Below, one piece after another: positions 7,080 through 15,505 of a stretch of DNA of 33,161 bases. How positions within the stretch are numbered: position 1 is the stretch's first letter; every line of letters begins with the position of its first letter. Location of the stretch: NCBI GenBank assembly GCA_903929755.1, contig CAIYVZ010000046.1, positions 1 through 33,161 of the forward strand, written 5' to 3'. Made by a program: the position numbers and the translations under genes. Under the pieces are notes generated by a model. It made no database searches. It saw only the letters and a list, made by a program, of their open reading frames with translations, and was not told where the DNA came from. This DNA is from an uncultured Acidobacteriia bacterium (GTDB lineage: Bacteria; Acidobacteriota; Terriglobia; Bryobacterales; Bryobacteraceae).

Positions 7080-8449
7080 GTCTGCGGACCCGGCTTGCGC
7101 TGGTCTTTGTGGCCGCCACGCTGGTCCCGCTGGGGGCAACCCTTTGGCTGGCTTCCATTTTGATCGACCAAAGCCTGCGCCTGCGGCCGCCGAATCAGTT
7201 GACATCCCTTGCCGAGTCGCTTGAAAAAACAGGCCGTGAGTATTACCGCCAGGCCTGTGAGCAGCTCAAGACCGATGTAGGCAGCGGCAAATTGCAGGCC
7301 GTGAGGCCGGAAACACCAGAACTGAAGCAACTGGTAGAAGATTTCCGCTCCAGCGGCGAAACGGAACGGTTTGCGCGGAACGGCACTGAACTGGTTTACC
7401 TGGCGGGCGATAACGTCTGGGAAGCGCCGCTGCCGGTGAATCTGACTCAACTGGCGGAGCAGATCGCGAACGCTCGTTTAACTGCGGCGCGCGACTTGCG
7501 AAAAGGTGTTTTCGGCGCATGGTGGTTGCTGGCCGCCCTCATCTGGCTGTTTGCTCTGGGTCTGGTCTGGTGGGTGGCGACGCGCTTCAGTCGCCCGATT
7601 GTGAATCTGACGGCCGCGATGCGTGCGCTTGCCGCTGGCAATTTCCGGATTCGGGTGGAGCATGACCAAGCCGGGGAAATCGGCCTGGCAACCGACGCCT
7701 TCAACCAAACCGCGTCGGAACTGGAACGAAACCGGGATCGCCTCGTCTATCTGACCCAGCTGGCCAGTTGGCAGGTTTTGGCCCGCAAGATGGCGCACGA
7801 GGTGAAGAACTCACTCACCCCGATTCGCCTCACGGTTGAAGAAATGGTGGCCCGCCACGATGAGCCGGACCTTGAAGACCGCAAAGCTTTCCTGGCGCAG
7901 GCGGCCGGGATCGTAACCGACGAAATCGAGTCACTGGAGCGCCGCATTCGGGCCTTTTCTGAGTTTTCCTCCGAACCGCCTGTCTGCCCCGAGCCGCTGG
8001 ATCTGCCTGCGCTCGTCGAAGAGCGCATCGCGTTCCTGCGAACCGCCCACCCCGAGGTACGCTACGTGGTGGAAACTGCGAAAAACACGCCGTCCGCGGT
8101 AGCCGATCAGGATCTGGTGAAGGGAATCCTGGTCAATTTGCTGGAAAACGCGGCGGAAGCGGCCGGAGATGGCGGTAAGATTCTTGCCAAAGTGGCTCCC
8201 GCAGAATCTTCAGATGGTGCGCGCCGAGTGGCGATCGAAGTTCACGATTCCGGTCCGGGACTTAGCGAGATGGCCCGCAAATCTCTGTTTCAGCCCACCA
8301 TCTCGTTCAAACAGAGGGGTATGGGCCTCGGCCTCTCCATCGCACGCAAGAGCGCACTTCTCTCCGGCGGTGACATCCTGCTGATCGCCGGGGAACTCGG
8401 GGGGGCCGGCTTCCGCGTCCTGCTCCCCGCAGACGAACGGACAACTTAG
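7076..8449 (+). CDS. NtrY-like membrane sensor histidine kinase
   Basis: This inner-membrane kinase (457 residues) autophosphorylates and passes phosphate to a response regulator, most likely the NtrC-type protein encoded 8 bases downstream. Order of parts: transmembrane segment about 5-30, a periplasmic region of about 115 residues, a second transmembrane segment about 147-168, HAMP about 169-222, then a HisKA-type domain with His241 in HEVKNSLTPIRLTVEEM, an H-box typical of NtrY. The HATPase part shows the N-box LLENAAEAA, DSGPGLS and GMGLGLSIARK. There is no PAS domain between HAMP and the H-box. The start is TTG, overlapping the DUF4390 stop. Confidence 0.93.
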   Translation: MSLRTRLALVFVAATLVPLGATLWLASILIDQSLRLRPPNQLTSLAESLEKTGREYYRQACEQLKTDVGSGKLQAVRPETPELKQLVEDFRSSGETERFARNGTELVYLAGDNVWEAPLPVNLTQLAEQIANARLTAARDLRKGVFGAWWLLAALIWLFALGLVWWVATRFSRPIVNLTAAMRALAAGNFRIRVEHDQAGEIGLATDAFNQTASELERNRDRLVYLTQLASWQVLARKMAHEVKNSLTPIRLTVEEMVARHDEPDLEDRKAFLAQAAGIVTDEIESLERRIRAFSEFSSEPPVCPEPLDLPALVEERIAFLRTAHPEVRYVVETAKNTPSAVADQDLVKGILVNLLENAAEAAGDGGKILAKVAPAESSDGARRVAIEVHDSGPGLSEMARKSLFQPTISFKQRGMGLGLSIARKSALLSGGDILLIAGELGGAGFRVLLPADERTT

Positions 8450-8457
8450 ACAATAAA

Positions 8458-9804
8458 ATGGCCTCCAAACGAATTCTGATCGTCGATGACGAAGAAAATA
8501 TTGGCCGCTCGCTGCGGATGATTCTGGAGCGCGAGGGGTATCAGGTGAACGCGGTGAAGTCGGCCGCGGAATTCCGGGCGTTCCCGGATTACACCAGGAT
8601 GGACCTGTTTTTACTGGATGTCCGCCTTCCGGACGCCAGCGGCATCGACCTGCTCCGCGCCTTGCAGGCGGCGGAAGTCCAATCGCCCGTGATTATGATC
8701 TCCGGCCACGCCACCATTGCCGACGCCGTGGAGGCTACTCGCGCCGGTGCCTTTGACTTCCTGGAAAAACCGCTCGGGCGGGACCGGGTTCTGGTAGCCG
8801 TCAAGAATGCGATGGAGCAGGGCAAGCTTCGTCAGGAAAACAAGAAACTCAAGGAAGCCGCAGGCCCGGGAGCAAAAATGATTGGCTCCAGCCCCGCTTT
8901 CGAGCGCGCCGTGGAACAAGCGACCATGGCTGCGCGGTCAGATGCCAGGGTTCTGCTGGTGGGGGAATCCGGTACCGGCAAAGAATTGCTGGCAGCTCAC
9001 ATCCACCACCACAGTCCGTTTTCCGGGGGCCAGTTCGTGAAGGTAAATTGTGCTGCTATTCCCGGCGAGCTGATTGAGAGTGAGCTTTTCGGACACGAGA
9101 AGGGTTCGTTTACCGGAGCCACGTCCATGCGCCGCGGCAAGTTCGAGATGGCGGATAACGGCACGCTCTTTCTGGACGAGATCGGAGATCTCCACGCCAA
9201 CTCGCAGGCCAAACTGTTGCGCGTCCTTCAGGAGAGCGAGTTTCACCGGGTGGGCGGCGAACAGACCATTCGCGTCAACGTCCGCGTGGTTGCGGCCACC
9301 AACCGGGATCTGCAGGCGATGGTGTCGCAGGGGAAATTCCGCGAAGACCTGTACTACCGCGTCAGCGTAGTGCCGATCCGGGTTCCCGCGCTGCGCGAGC
9401 GACCGCAGGATATCGAGCCCATGGCCGAGTATTTCCTGGAAGATTTCTGCACCCGTAACGGCTTTCGAAAGCGCCGGTTCGAGGAAGAAGTCTGGCCCGT
9501 TTTTGAGGGCTACTCGTGGCCAGGCAACGCTCGCGAACTTCGTAACATTGTGGAGCGGATGGCGATCCTTTCCCACGGCGAAGTGATTACGGTTGCCGCA
9601 GTTCCCCTGGAACTCAAGCTGCAAAAGGACAACGGGGTGCGCTCCACAGTACAGGAAGCCCGCGAATCGGCCGAGCGCGAGCATGTTCTCCGTGCTCTCG
9701 AAGAGGCCAGCTGGAATGTCTCCAGCGCTGCCCGCGCCCTGGGGATTGAACGCACCAACCTCCATAAGCGCATCCGCGCACTTGGTCTGGCCCGGGGTAA
9801 GTAG
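8458..9804 (+). CDS. NtrC-family sigma-54-dependent response regulator
   Basis: This cytoplasmic activator has 448 residues. The receiver domain has Asp54 (phospho-acceptor, [13 protein letters not shown]) and Lys104. The AAA+ domain has Walker A GESGTGKE (169-176), Walker B GTLFLDE (Asp240, Glu241) and the sigma-54 contact loop as GSFTGA (216-221) rather than the usual GAFTGA. The C-terminal Fis-type helix-turn-helix ends with [20 protein letters not shown]. It would open promoters held by RNA polymerase with sigma-54. It follows its probable kinase by 8 bases. A sigma-54-like site occurs at 23055 in this window, but nothing shows that this activator uses it. Confidence 0.95.
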   Translation: MASKRILIVDDEENIGRSLRMILEREGYQVNAVKSAAEFRAFPDYTRMDLFLLDVRLPDASGIDLLRALQAAEVQSPVIMISGHATIADAVEATRAGAFDFLEKPLGRDRVLVAVKNAMEQGKLRQENKKLKEAAGPGAKMIGSSPAFERAVEQATMAARSDARVLLVGESGTGKELLAAHIHHHSPFSGGQFVKVNCAAIPGELIESELFGHEKGSFTGATSMRRGKFEMADNGTLFLDEIGDLHANSQAKLLRVLQESEFHRVGGEQTIRVNVRVVAATNRDLQAMVSQGKFREDLYYRVSVVPIRVPALRERPQDIEPMAEYFLEDFCTRNGFRKRRFEEEVWPVFEGYSWPGNARELRNIVERMAILSHGEVITVAAVPLELKLQKDNGVRSTVQEARESAEREHVLRALEEASWNVSSAARALGIERTNLHKRIRALGLARGK

Positions 9805-9823
9805 GACAATAGGTCTCACCACC

Positions 9824-10480
9824 GTGAGACGCTCCCTGGAACCAGAATTGATGGACTCGCCGGATATTCCGGAAGCCCTGCTGCACGAGTTCCACCAGGA
9901 CCTGAACCGCATTCACTCCCTGCTCGGGACCTACACGACTATCGAGCGGTTTCTTCGCGCCGATTCTCTTCCCGTGCGCAGCGTTCTCGACATCGGCTGC
10001 GGAGCGGGTGACCTGCTCCGCTATCTGCAGCGACGAATGGGCATCCACGTGGTCGGGGTTGATCCGAAGCCCGGCCGCACGAGTGACCTCAGCCTGGTGG
10101 CGGGTGATGCGATTACCTCAGATCTGCCCAGGGTGGATGTCGCTGTTTGCACCATGTTGTGCCATCACCTGACGCCGGACGAAAATATTGCGTTGATCCG
10201 CAATGTGGGCAGGTCGGCGCGGCGCTTCGTGATTCTGGACCTCATCCGGCACCCCCTGCCCCTCGTCTTGTTCACCGCATTCCTGTGCCCTCTGATTGGC
10301 AAAGGTGCTGCGGCCGACGGGCGGCAATCCATCCGCCGGGCCTTTACGCCCGAAGAATTCCGTGAGATCGCCCAAACTGCCCTGAACGGAATGCCGAATG
10401 GGTCAACCGCTTCGGTTGCGATTGATGTTTCCCCTTTGTATTCCCGTCAGGTCGTCGATATCCGATTTGGAGCCGCATAA
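9824..10480 (+). CDS. Class I SAM-dependent methyltransferase
   Basis: The protein has 218 residues. The SAM-binding motif VLDIGCGAGDLLRYL is followed by VVGVDPKP (acidic end of strand 2) and VDVAVCTMLCHHL. The N-terminal RRSLEPELMDSP stretch is typical of a bacterial methyltransferase group that starts with an (E/P)ELMDDP-like sequence, so GTG 9824 is preferred over ATG 9851. A hydrophobic stretch near HPLPLVLFTAFLCPLIG suggests membrane contact or a lipid or quinone substrate, which is inference only. Its stop overlaps the next start (TAATG), so the two genes are coupled. It may be read through from the kinase/regulator pair upstream. Confidence 0.8.
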   Translation: MRRSLEPELMDSPDIPEALLHEFHQDLNRIHSLLGTYTTIERFLRADSLPVRSVLDIGCGAGDLLRYLQRRMGIHVVGVDPKPGRTSDLSLVAGDAITSDLPRVDVAVCTMLCHHLTPDENIALIRNVGRSARRFVILDLIRHPLPLVLFTAFLCPLIGKGAAADGRQSIRRAFTPEEFREIAQTALNGMPNGSTASVAIDVSPLYSRQVVDIRFGAA

Positions 10481-11097
10481 TGTCTGAACAGCCAAACGCC
10501 TCCAGGGTGCCGGATTTCCATAAATCCGCGTTTTGGATCTACGGTGTTACAGCGATGGTGATGCGGGAACCTCTCGCTATCGTCCTGCGCCATGCGGCAA
10601 CCGCTGGCTGGGCCGACCAGGGCGTTCAGATGGAAGCAGCACGTAGTCTCATTGTCTGGCTCCTGCTATCGCGGCAGTTCACGGTGGCGGGGATCTATTT
10701 CGACCATGTTTATGTGCAGTCCGATTCGGCCGCGAGATTTCCGCAGCGCAGTTATCCGGTGGACTTCATGCTGGGCGTGGTTGCGTTGCTCGTGTCGGTG
10801 GGGGCTTCCACTATCGTCGGAGTGAGCGGCCCCTTGTTCGACGTCCTGGTTGGTCTAACCTTGCTCTGGGATTTGCTCTGGCTCGCCTTCGCAAAAGCTC
10901 TGGGGCATTCCACGGCGCGTTTCATTGCCCCGGCGGCCATCTTCAACCTCGGAGTGCTGGCCGTATTCCTGGCCGTCAGGGAATTCTTTGGCCCGCTTGC
11001 CGGTTACGGGGCGCTGGTCCTGTGCGGCAGTATCCAGATGGCGCGGTTGTTCGCCAATTACAACCGGTTGTATGCCGGTCCGGCGCAGAAGAGCTGA
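10480..11097 (+). CDS. Integral membrane protein of unknown function
   Basis: I do not recognise a family. The 205-residue protein has about five hydrophobic helices: roughly residues 45-68, 90-113, 117-140, 146-168 and 170-190, with short loops and a basic C-terminus. It overlaps the upstream methyltransferase by one base and probably shares its mRNA, so the pair may modify or sense a membrane component. Confidence 0.75.
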   Translation: MSEQPNASRVPDFHKSAFWIYGVTAMVMREPLAIVLRHAATAGWADQGVQMEAARSLIVWLLLSRQFTVAGIYFDHVYVQSDSAARFPQRSYPVDFMLGVVALLVSVGASTIVGVSGPLFDVLVGLTLLWDLLWLAFAKALGHSTARFIAPAAIFNLGVLAVFLAVREFFGPLAGYGALVLCGSIQMARLFANYNRLYAGPAQKS

Positions 11098-11110
11098 CGG
11101 TAGACTACCG
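11098..11110. terminator. Short inverted repeat between convergent genes
   Basis: CGGTAGACTACCG is a near-perfect palindrome (5-bp stem, 3-base loop) located exactly between two convergent stop codons. There is no T-run, so a bidirectional terminator is only a possibility. Confidence 0.25.
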
Positions 11111-11803
11111 CCAGAGCGGCACGCGGTACCGGAAGTTCCGGGCTCGGCTCAGAGCCTCGGCGCACCCTCCCGCTTCGCACGCTTCCAGCAACTTGCGGGC
11201 GGCCGAGCGCCGGGCGCGGTTGTCGGGGTCCTGCACAGCATGGAAAAGCATCGCTTCCACCGCAGACTCCGGGGCCTTGCTCAGGATCTCCATTTCGCCC
11301 ATCAGGGCTTCTTCCGTTACCCGGTCGGCAGTCAGCCGATCAAAGGCTTTCTGCGAATCCGGCCCCGCGAACTGGCCATCCGCGAACGCGATGCAGTCCA
11401 CCGAAGCCTTCACCTGGAGCATTTTCCGGAGGTTCTCCAGATTCATTCGTCCCCGAGTGTGCACCGCCACTTCGCCCCGCAAAACCAGCGATGTATACTC
11501 CGGCTCCGCGCACACGAACCGTATTGCTCCTGGCTTCAACTCCGCTTTGTCAGGATTCCGCAGCGCATCGGCATAGTGAACCACGGAATATTGTTTTGCC
11601 CGGGGACTGACCATGTCGAAGCGGACACCCAGGAACGCAACCGTCCGTTCCGCGCGGTTCTCCACAATAACGGAATACGGCAATGCAGGCCGGAGCAATT
11701 CACGAGGAGCCCGACCCAGCACGGCCACCAGGGCTTCCTCAAACGAGGGCGTATCGGGGCCGTGGAGCAGAATGCCGTCCACAGAGGAGGGAAGCGTTTT
11801 CAT
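11105..11803 (-). CDS. Conserved-looking protein of unknown function
   Basis: I do not recognise a family. The 232-residue protein has no signal peptide or membrane segment. It has a mixed beta region in the first 120 residues (ALPYSVIVENRAERTVAFLGVRFDM, SLVLRGEVAVHTRG) and a helical, charged C-terminal half ending in RNFRYRVPLWR. The good codon structure, and a frame that does not simply mirror another gene, support it as real. Its ATG overlaps the stop of an upstream short frame (ATGA), and AGG lies about 5 bases before the start. Confidence 0.7.
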   Translation of the reverse strand: MKTLPSSVDGILLHGPDTPSFEEALVAVLGRAPRELLRPALPYSVIVENRAERTVAFLGVRFDMVSPRAKQYSVVHYADALRNPDKAELKPGAIRFVCAEPEYTSLVLRGEVAVHTRGRMNLENLRKMLQVKASVDCIAFADGQFAGPDSQKAFDRLTADRVTEEALMGEMEILSKAPESAVEAMLFHAVQDPDNRARRSAARKLLEACEAGGCAEALSRARNFRYRVPLWR

Positions 11804-12159
11804 TTTGCCTGGCCGCTCCCTGGTTTCGTCCGGCCGCTCTTGCCATTACGCCGGACTCCGGGCGCCCGGGCGAATGTTGGTGCGCCGTGAGAGGTCCGGC
11901 CGTGAAAACCGGTAATGAGGGGCTCGGTGATCACGTCGTTGATCCCGAAATCGTCGTCGCTGTAAATAATTTCTGGATCCCCATCCTTTACAAAGTGCGG
12001 TACGCGAGCTGGTGTTGCATAAATGACAAAAATTGACGTTCCGCCATGCTCCGATGCGTCTTTCGGGCGGACATCCGCCTTCGGGAGTTTGGTGGCAAAC
12101 GCGGCCAGTGCGGGCACGGGGAGCGCGCGGCGCAGGTAACTGTGGCCTAATTCGCCCAT
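11800..12159 (-). CDS. Small hypothetical protein, uncertain
   Basis: This open frame fills most of an otherwise empty 390-base gap. It runs to 12222 if a TTG is used, but ATG 12159 avoids overlap with selD. The protein of about 119 residues includes SIFVIYATPARVPHFV and DPEIIYSDDDFGINDVI, then a basic Gly-rich tail. Its stop overlaps the next gene's ATG by 4 bases, the main argument that it is translated. No family is recognised, and it could be a chance frame. Confidence 0.4.
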   Translation of the reverse strand: MGELGHSYLRRALPVPALAAFATKLPKADVRPKDASEHGGTSIFVIYATPARVPHFVKDGDPEIIYSDDDFGINDVITEPLITGFHGRTSHGAPTFARAPGVRRNGKSGRTKPGSGQAK

Positions 12160-12196
12160 CGTCTTATGATTGTAGACGAAAGAGACAGAGCTAAAA

Positions 12197-13231
12197 GTGC
12201 AAAGGTTACCGTTTTCACGCAAGCTGACCGCTCACGTGAAAGCTGCCGGTTGAGCGTCCAAGCTGAGTCCAAAGTTATTGGACAGAGTGCTGGGCGGCTT
12301 GCCTAAAATTACGGATCCGAACGTCCTTGTTGGCTTTGATACAGCCGACGACGCCGGAGTGTATCTGATCAACGACGACCTGGCGCTGGTGCAAACAGTG
12401 GACTTCTTCACGCCCATCGTCGATGATCCCTGGACTTTCGGCGCCATCGCGGCGGTGAATGCTCTCTCCGACGTTTGGGCTATGGGAGGCCGTCCGATCT
12501 CTGCGCTCTCCATCGTGGCATTCCCGGCGGACGGCGATATTGACGTCCTTGGCGACATTCTCCGCGGCGGTCTGGACAAGATGCTCGAAGCCGGCTGCAC
12601 GGTGATCGGTGGCCATTCCGTCAACGATCCGGAGATCAAGTTCGGTTACGCCGTCACCGGCACCATCCACCCGAAAAAAATCAAAGGCAATCGCGACGCA
12701 CGCCCCGGTGATGATCTCGTCTTCACCAAGGCCATTGGCACAGGCGTCATCGGGACGGCCCTGAAGCGCGGGCTGGCCTCGCCGGAAGCCATCGCGGAGG
12801 CCACCGCGTCCATGCTGACCCTGAATAAGGCGGCATGCGAGGCGATGCTGCAATTTGATGTCCACGGCTGCACCGACGTCACCGGCTTCGGCATGATCGG
12901 ACACGCCCGCGAAATGGCCCTCGCGAGCAACGTTACGCTTGAAATAGAAACCGCCCGAGTCCCCCTCCTGCCCGGAGCGCTCCACGCCTGGGATGCCGGA
13001 GCCATTCCTGGTGGTCTTCGTAACAACATCGATTTTGCCGGCTGCATGGTGGAAACGCTGCCCGGGGTGGATCCCCGCGTGGAAGGTCTGCTCTACGATC
13101 CCCAAACCGCCGGCGGCCTGCTGATCTCGCTGCCCCCGGCAGAAGCCGCCGCGCTGGTCCGCGCGTTCCCTGCCGCTGTCCGAATTGGCCGTGTTCTACC
13201 GCGCCTCGACAAACCCATACGCCTCTTATGA
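12197..13231 (+). CDS. selD: Selenide, water dikinase (selenophosphate synthetase), Sec-containing
   Basis: The enzyme makes selenophosphate from selenide and ATP, the selenium donor for selenocysteine and selenouridine. The gene contains an in-frame TGA at 12251-12253 (codon 19). Around it the reading is KLTAHVKAAG-U-ASKLSPKLL, which aligns residue for residue with E. coli SelD RLTQYSHGAG-C-GCKISP, placing U on catalytic Cys17. The second Cys of that motif is Ser here. Downstream features are normal: VGFDTADDAGVY, VDFFTPIVDDPWTFG, NALSDVWAMGG, GGHSVNDPEIKFGYAVTG. A start at TTG 12278 would delete the active site, so GTG 12197 is preferred (344 residues). The stop overlaps pyrF (ATGA). A nonsense mutation is the alternative but is unlikely at exactly this codon. 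Confidence 0.88.
12254..12290 (+). promoter_or_regulatory. Bacterial SECIS-like hairpin after the selD UGA
   Basis: GTCCAA (12267-12272) and TTGGAC (12278-12283) form a perfect 6-bp stem with loop AGTTA, extended below by a 2x2 internal loop and GCT/AGT pairs. The loop begins 19 bases after the UGA and has G at its second position. Both fit the published bacterial SECIS pattern (short apical loop with an early G, 16-37 bases after UGA). A second GTCCAA at 12256-12261 could pair with the same TTGGAC instead. The element would recruit SelB with Sec-tRNA. Confidence 0.7.
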
Positions 13232-13920
13232 TCAACTCCGTAAAGAAAGACCCGCTGATTATCGCTCTCGACGTTGACTCCAAAGCTGAAGCCGATGCCC
13301 TTGTGCTCGCTCTTGGTGACAACGCAACTTTTTACAAGGTCGGCATGGAGCTTTATGCCGCTTCCGGCATGGACTACGTTCGCAGCCTGCTCGACCGGGG
13401 CAAGCAGGTCTTTCTCGACATGAAGTACTACGACATTGGCGAGACCGTTCGCCGCGCCGTAGCTGTGGCGGCAAAATCCGGCGCAACTTTTCTCACGGTT
13501 CATGCCGTAGGGCAGGTGATGCGCGCCGCCGTGGAAGGTCGCGGTGACTCCCCCATGAAGTTGCTGGCGGTGACGGTTCTTACCAGCCTGGATCAGCGCG
13601 ACATCATCGAGATGGGCCACACGGGCACCGTCAGCGAACTCGTGGCCTCCCGGGTTGTGCAGGCGCGCGAAGCGGGAATCGACGGTCTGGTGGCCTCACC
13701 TCTGGAAGCGGCGGCGATTCGTCAAATTGCCGGCCCGGATGCCATCCTCGTCACGCCCGGAGTCCGCTCCGCCGGGGCTGCTAAAGGCGACCAGAAGCGC
13801 GTGGCCACGCCTGCTGAAGCTCTCCGTGACGGCGCCGATTACCTGGTGATCGGCCGCCAGGTGACCCGTGCGGCCGACCCCGTCGCCGCTATCGCTCAAA
13901 TTCGCGCTGAAATCGCTTAG
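13228..13920 (+). CDS. pyrF: Orotidine 5'-phosphate decarboxylase
   Basis: This 230-residue enzyme converts OMP to UMP, the last step of de novo pyrimidine synthesis. The signature is present: IIALDVDS (Asp15), FYKVGMELY (Lys37) and the catalytic FLDMKYYDIGETV with Asp64, Lys66 and Asp69. Near the C-terminus ILVTPGVRS and DYLVIGRQVTRAADP form the phosphate-binding end of the TIM barrel. Length is normal. It overlaps selD by 4 bases (ATGA), so translation is probably coupled, although the two pathways are unrelated. Confidence 0.96.
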   Translation: MINSVKKDPLIIALDVDSKAEADALVLALGDNATFYKVGMELYAASGMDYVRSLLDRGKQVFLDMKYYDIGETVRRAVAVAAKSGATFLTVHAVGQVMRAAVEGRGDSPMKLLAVTVLTSLDQRDIIEMGHTGTVSELVASRVVQAREAGIDGLVASPLEAAAIRQIAGPDAILVTPGVRSAGAAKGDQKRVATPAEALRDGADYLVIGRQVTRAADPVAAIAQIRAEIA

Positions 13921-13937
13921 TCGGCAGCGCCCAAAAC

Positions 13938-14522
13938 GTGGAACACCTCAACGCTTTCCTCGCCAGCTACGGTTATGTCGCTATTTTCGGCTTACTGATG
14001 CTGGGAATTGTTGGCCCGTTCATCCCGGATGACACGATCCTGGTTTTATCAGGCCTGGCGGCGCATGCCGGAAAACTCGACCTCAGCATGACCATCGCTG
14101 TCGCGTACGCCGGGAGTCTCTGCGGCATCAGTCTCAGCTATGCGCTCGGTCGCGCCGGAGGAATCCACCTCATTGAGCGTTGGCCCTACGCCCAGCGCTC
14201 CATTGGCAAGCACATGCCGACGGTGGAGCGCTGGTTCGACCGTTACGGTAAGTGGACCCTTTTCTTCGGCTACTTCATAGCGGGCGTCCGCCACTTCACC
14301 GCACTGACGGCGGGAATGAGCCACGTCAATTTTCGGACCTTCGCCCTGTACGCCTATCCCGGCGGTTTGGCGTGGGTGGTGTCGTTCATTCTTGTCGGCT
14401 ACTTTTTAGGTGACCAGTGGGAGCATCTTCGCCATCAGTTCGAACGCGGCGCAGTGGTGGGCCTGGTCGCCCTCATCGCAATTGCTGCCGCCGGGTGGTG
14501 GTGGCAGCGCAGACGGAAGTAA
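13938..14522 (+). CDS. DedA-family membrane protein
   Basis: The protein has 194 residues and starts at GTG 13938, 17 bases after pyrF. It shows the DedA (SNARE-associated) pattern: an N-terminal re-entrant region FGLLMLGIVGPFIPDDTILVLSG, then SLCGISLSYALGRAGG, and the conserved GYFIAGVRHFTALTAGMSHVNF, followed by two C-terminal helices and a basic tail. DedA proteins are inner-membrane flippase-like proteins needed for lipid-carrier recycling, membrane potential or drug tolerance; the substrate here is unknown. Most members have GRFIPGVR at the conserved site; here it is GYFIAGVR. Confidence 0.9.
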   Translation: MEHLNAFLASYGYVAIFGLLMLGIVGPFIPDDTILVLSGLAAHAGKLDLSMTIAVAYAGSLCGISLSYALGRAGGIHLIERWPYAQRSIGKHMPTVERWFDRYGKWTLFFGYFIAGVRHFTALTAGMSHVNFRTFALYAYPGGLAWVVSFILVGYFLGDQWEHLRHQFERGAVVGLVALIAIAAAGWWWQRRRK

Positions 14523-14540
14523 CCCTGCTACCATCCGAAC

Positions 14541-15404
14541 TTGCGCATCGGTCTTCACACCTCCACCTCCAAATCCCTCGAAAACGCGGCTCTGAAAACG
14601 CACGCTCTCGGGGGCAATACCTTTCAGATTTTCTCCGCCAGTCCCCGCATGTGGCGTGCCTCAGGGCCCGACCCAAATGATGTTGGACGCCTCCGCGCCG
14701 CCCGCGAAAGGCTCGATATCGGCCCGCTCGTCATTCACAACAACTACCTCACCAACCTGGCCAGCCTCGACCCGGACATCCGCGCCAAATCCATTGCATC
14801 CTTCCGCGGAGAACTGGACCGGGCCGCCGCCATAGGAGCGGAATACCTCGTCCTTCACCCTGGAAATTACAAAGGCCAGGCCCTCGAACAGGGTATCGCC
14901 GCCTTCGTCCTCGGCCTCGCGGAGTCCGCTCAGGGCTTTGACCCGAAAGGCGTTACCGTCCTCCTCGAAAACACCGTCGGCTCCGGCAATCAAATTGGCT
15001 CCCGGTTCGAAGAGCTCCGCATGATCCGTGATCTGGCTGCCGGGGAAACGCATCTCCCCCTCGGCTACTGCTTTGACACCTGCCATCTCCTCGCCGCCGG
15101 CTTCGATATCTCCACCGCCGAAGGTCTGCAGCAAACGCTCGCGTCGGCCGAAAAAATCCTCGGCCTCGCCGACGTCAAAGTTATCCACGCCAATGATTCC
15201 AAAGGTGCCCTCGGCTCCCACCTGGATCGCCACGAAAATATTGGTAAGGGGCAGCTGGGCGAAGCCGCCTTCCACCGCATCCTCACCCACCCCCTGCTTC
15301 GCGACAAGCCTTTCATTCTGGAGACTCCGATGGAAGACGATGACGCGTCCAGGGCTGACATTGAAGCCCTGAAACGTTTGTCACAACTGCCAGCCGTAAA
15401 CTGA
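14541..15404 (+). CDS. nfo: Deoxyribonuclease IV (endonuclease IV-type AP endonuclease)
   Basis: The enzyme cuts DNA 5' to abasic sites in base excision repair. The 287-residue TIM barrel keeps all nine trinuclear zinc ligands in family register: His66, His106, Glu143, Asp179, His182, His216, Asp229, His231 and Glu261. They lie in VIHNNYL, LVLHPGNY, LLENT, CFDTCHLLAAG, VIHANDSKG, HLDRHENIGKG and FILETP. The start is TTG at 14541 (MRIGLHTS), 18 bases after the DedA gene. The stop overlaps an ATG at 15404. Confidence 0.95.
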   Translation: MRIGLHTSTSKSLENAALKTHALGGNTFQIFSASPRMWRASGPDPNDVGRLRAARERLDIGPLVIHNNYLTNLASLDPDIRAKSIASFRGELDRAAAIGAEYLVLHPGNYKGQALEQGIAAFVLGLAESAQGFDPKGVTVLLENTVGSGNQIGSRFEELRMIRDLAAGETHLPLGYCFDTCHLLAAGFDISTAEGLQQTLASAEKILGLADVKVIHANDSKGALGSHLDRHENIGKGQLGEAAFHRILTHPLLRDKPFILETPMEDDDASRADIEALKRLSQLPAVN

Positions 15405-15505
15405 TGCGGATCGCTGCCAGAACGCTGCCTGGAGATCGGTGGCCGCAACATTCCGAGAGTCTGCATCACCCAAGTCGGCTACTGGTGGCTTACGCTGGTA
15501 GTGGA

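Noticed and set aside
12278-13231. selD starting at TTG 12278
   Set aside because: It would lack the catalytic Cys/Sec and the following Lys; homology continues upstream through the UGA.
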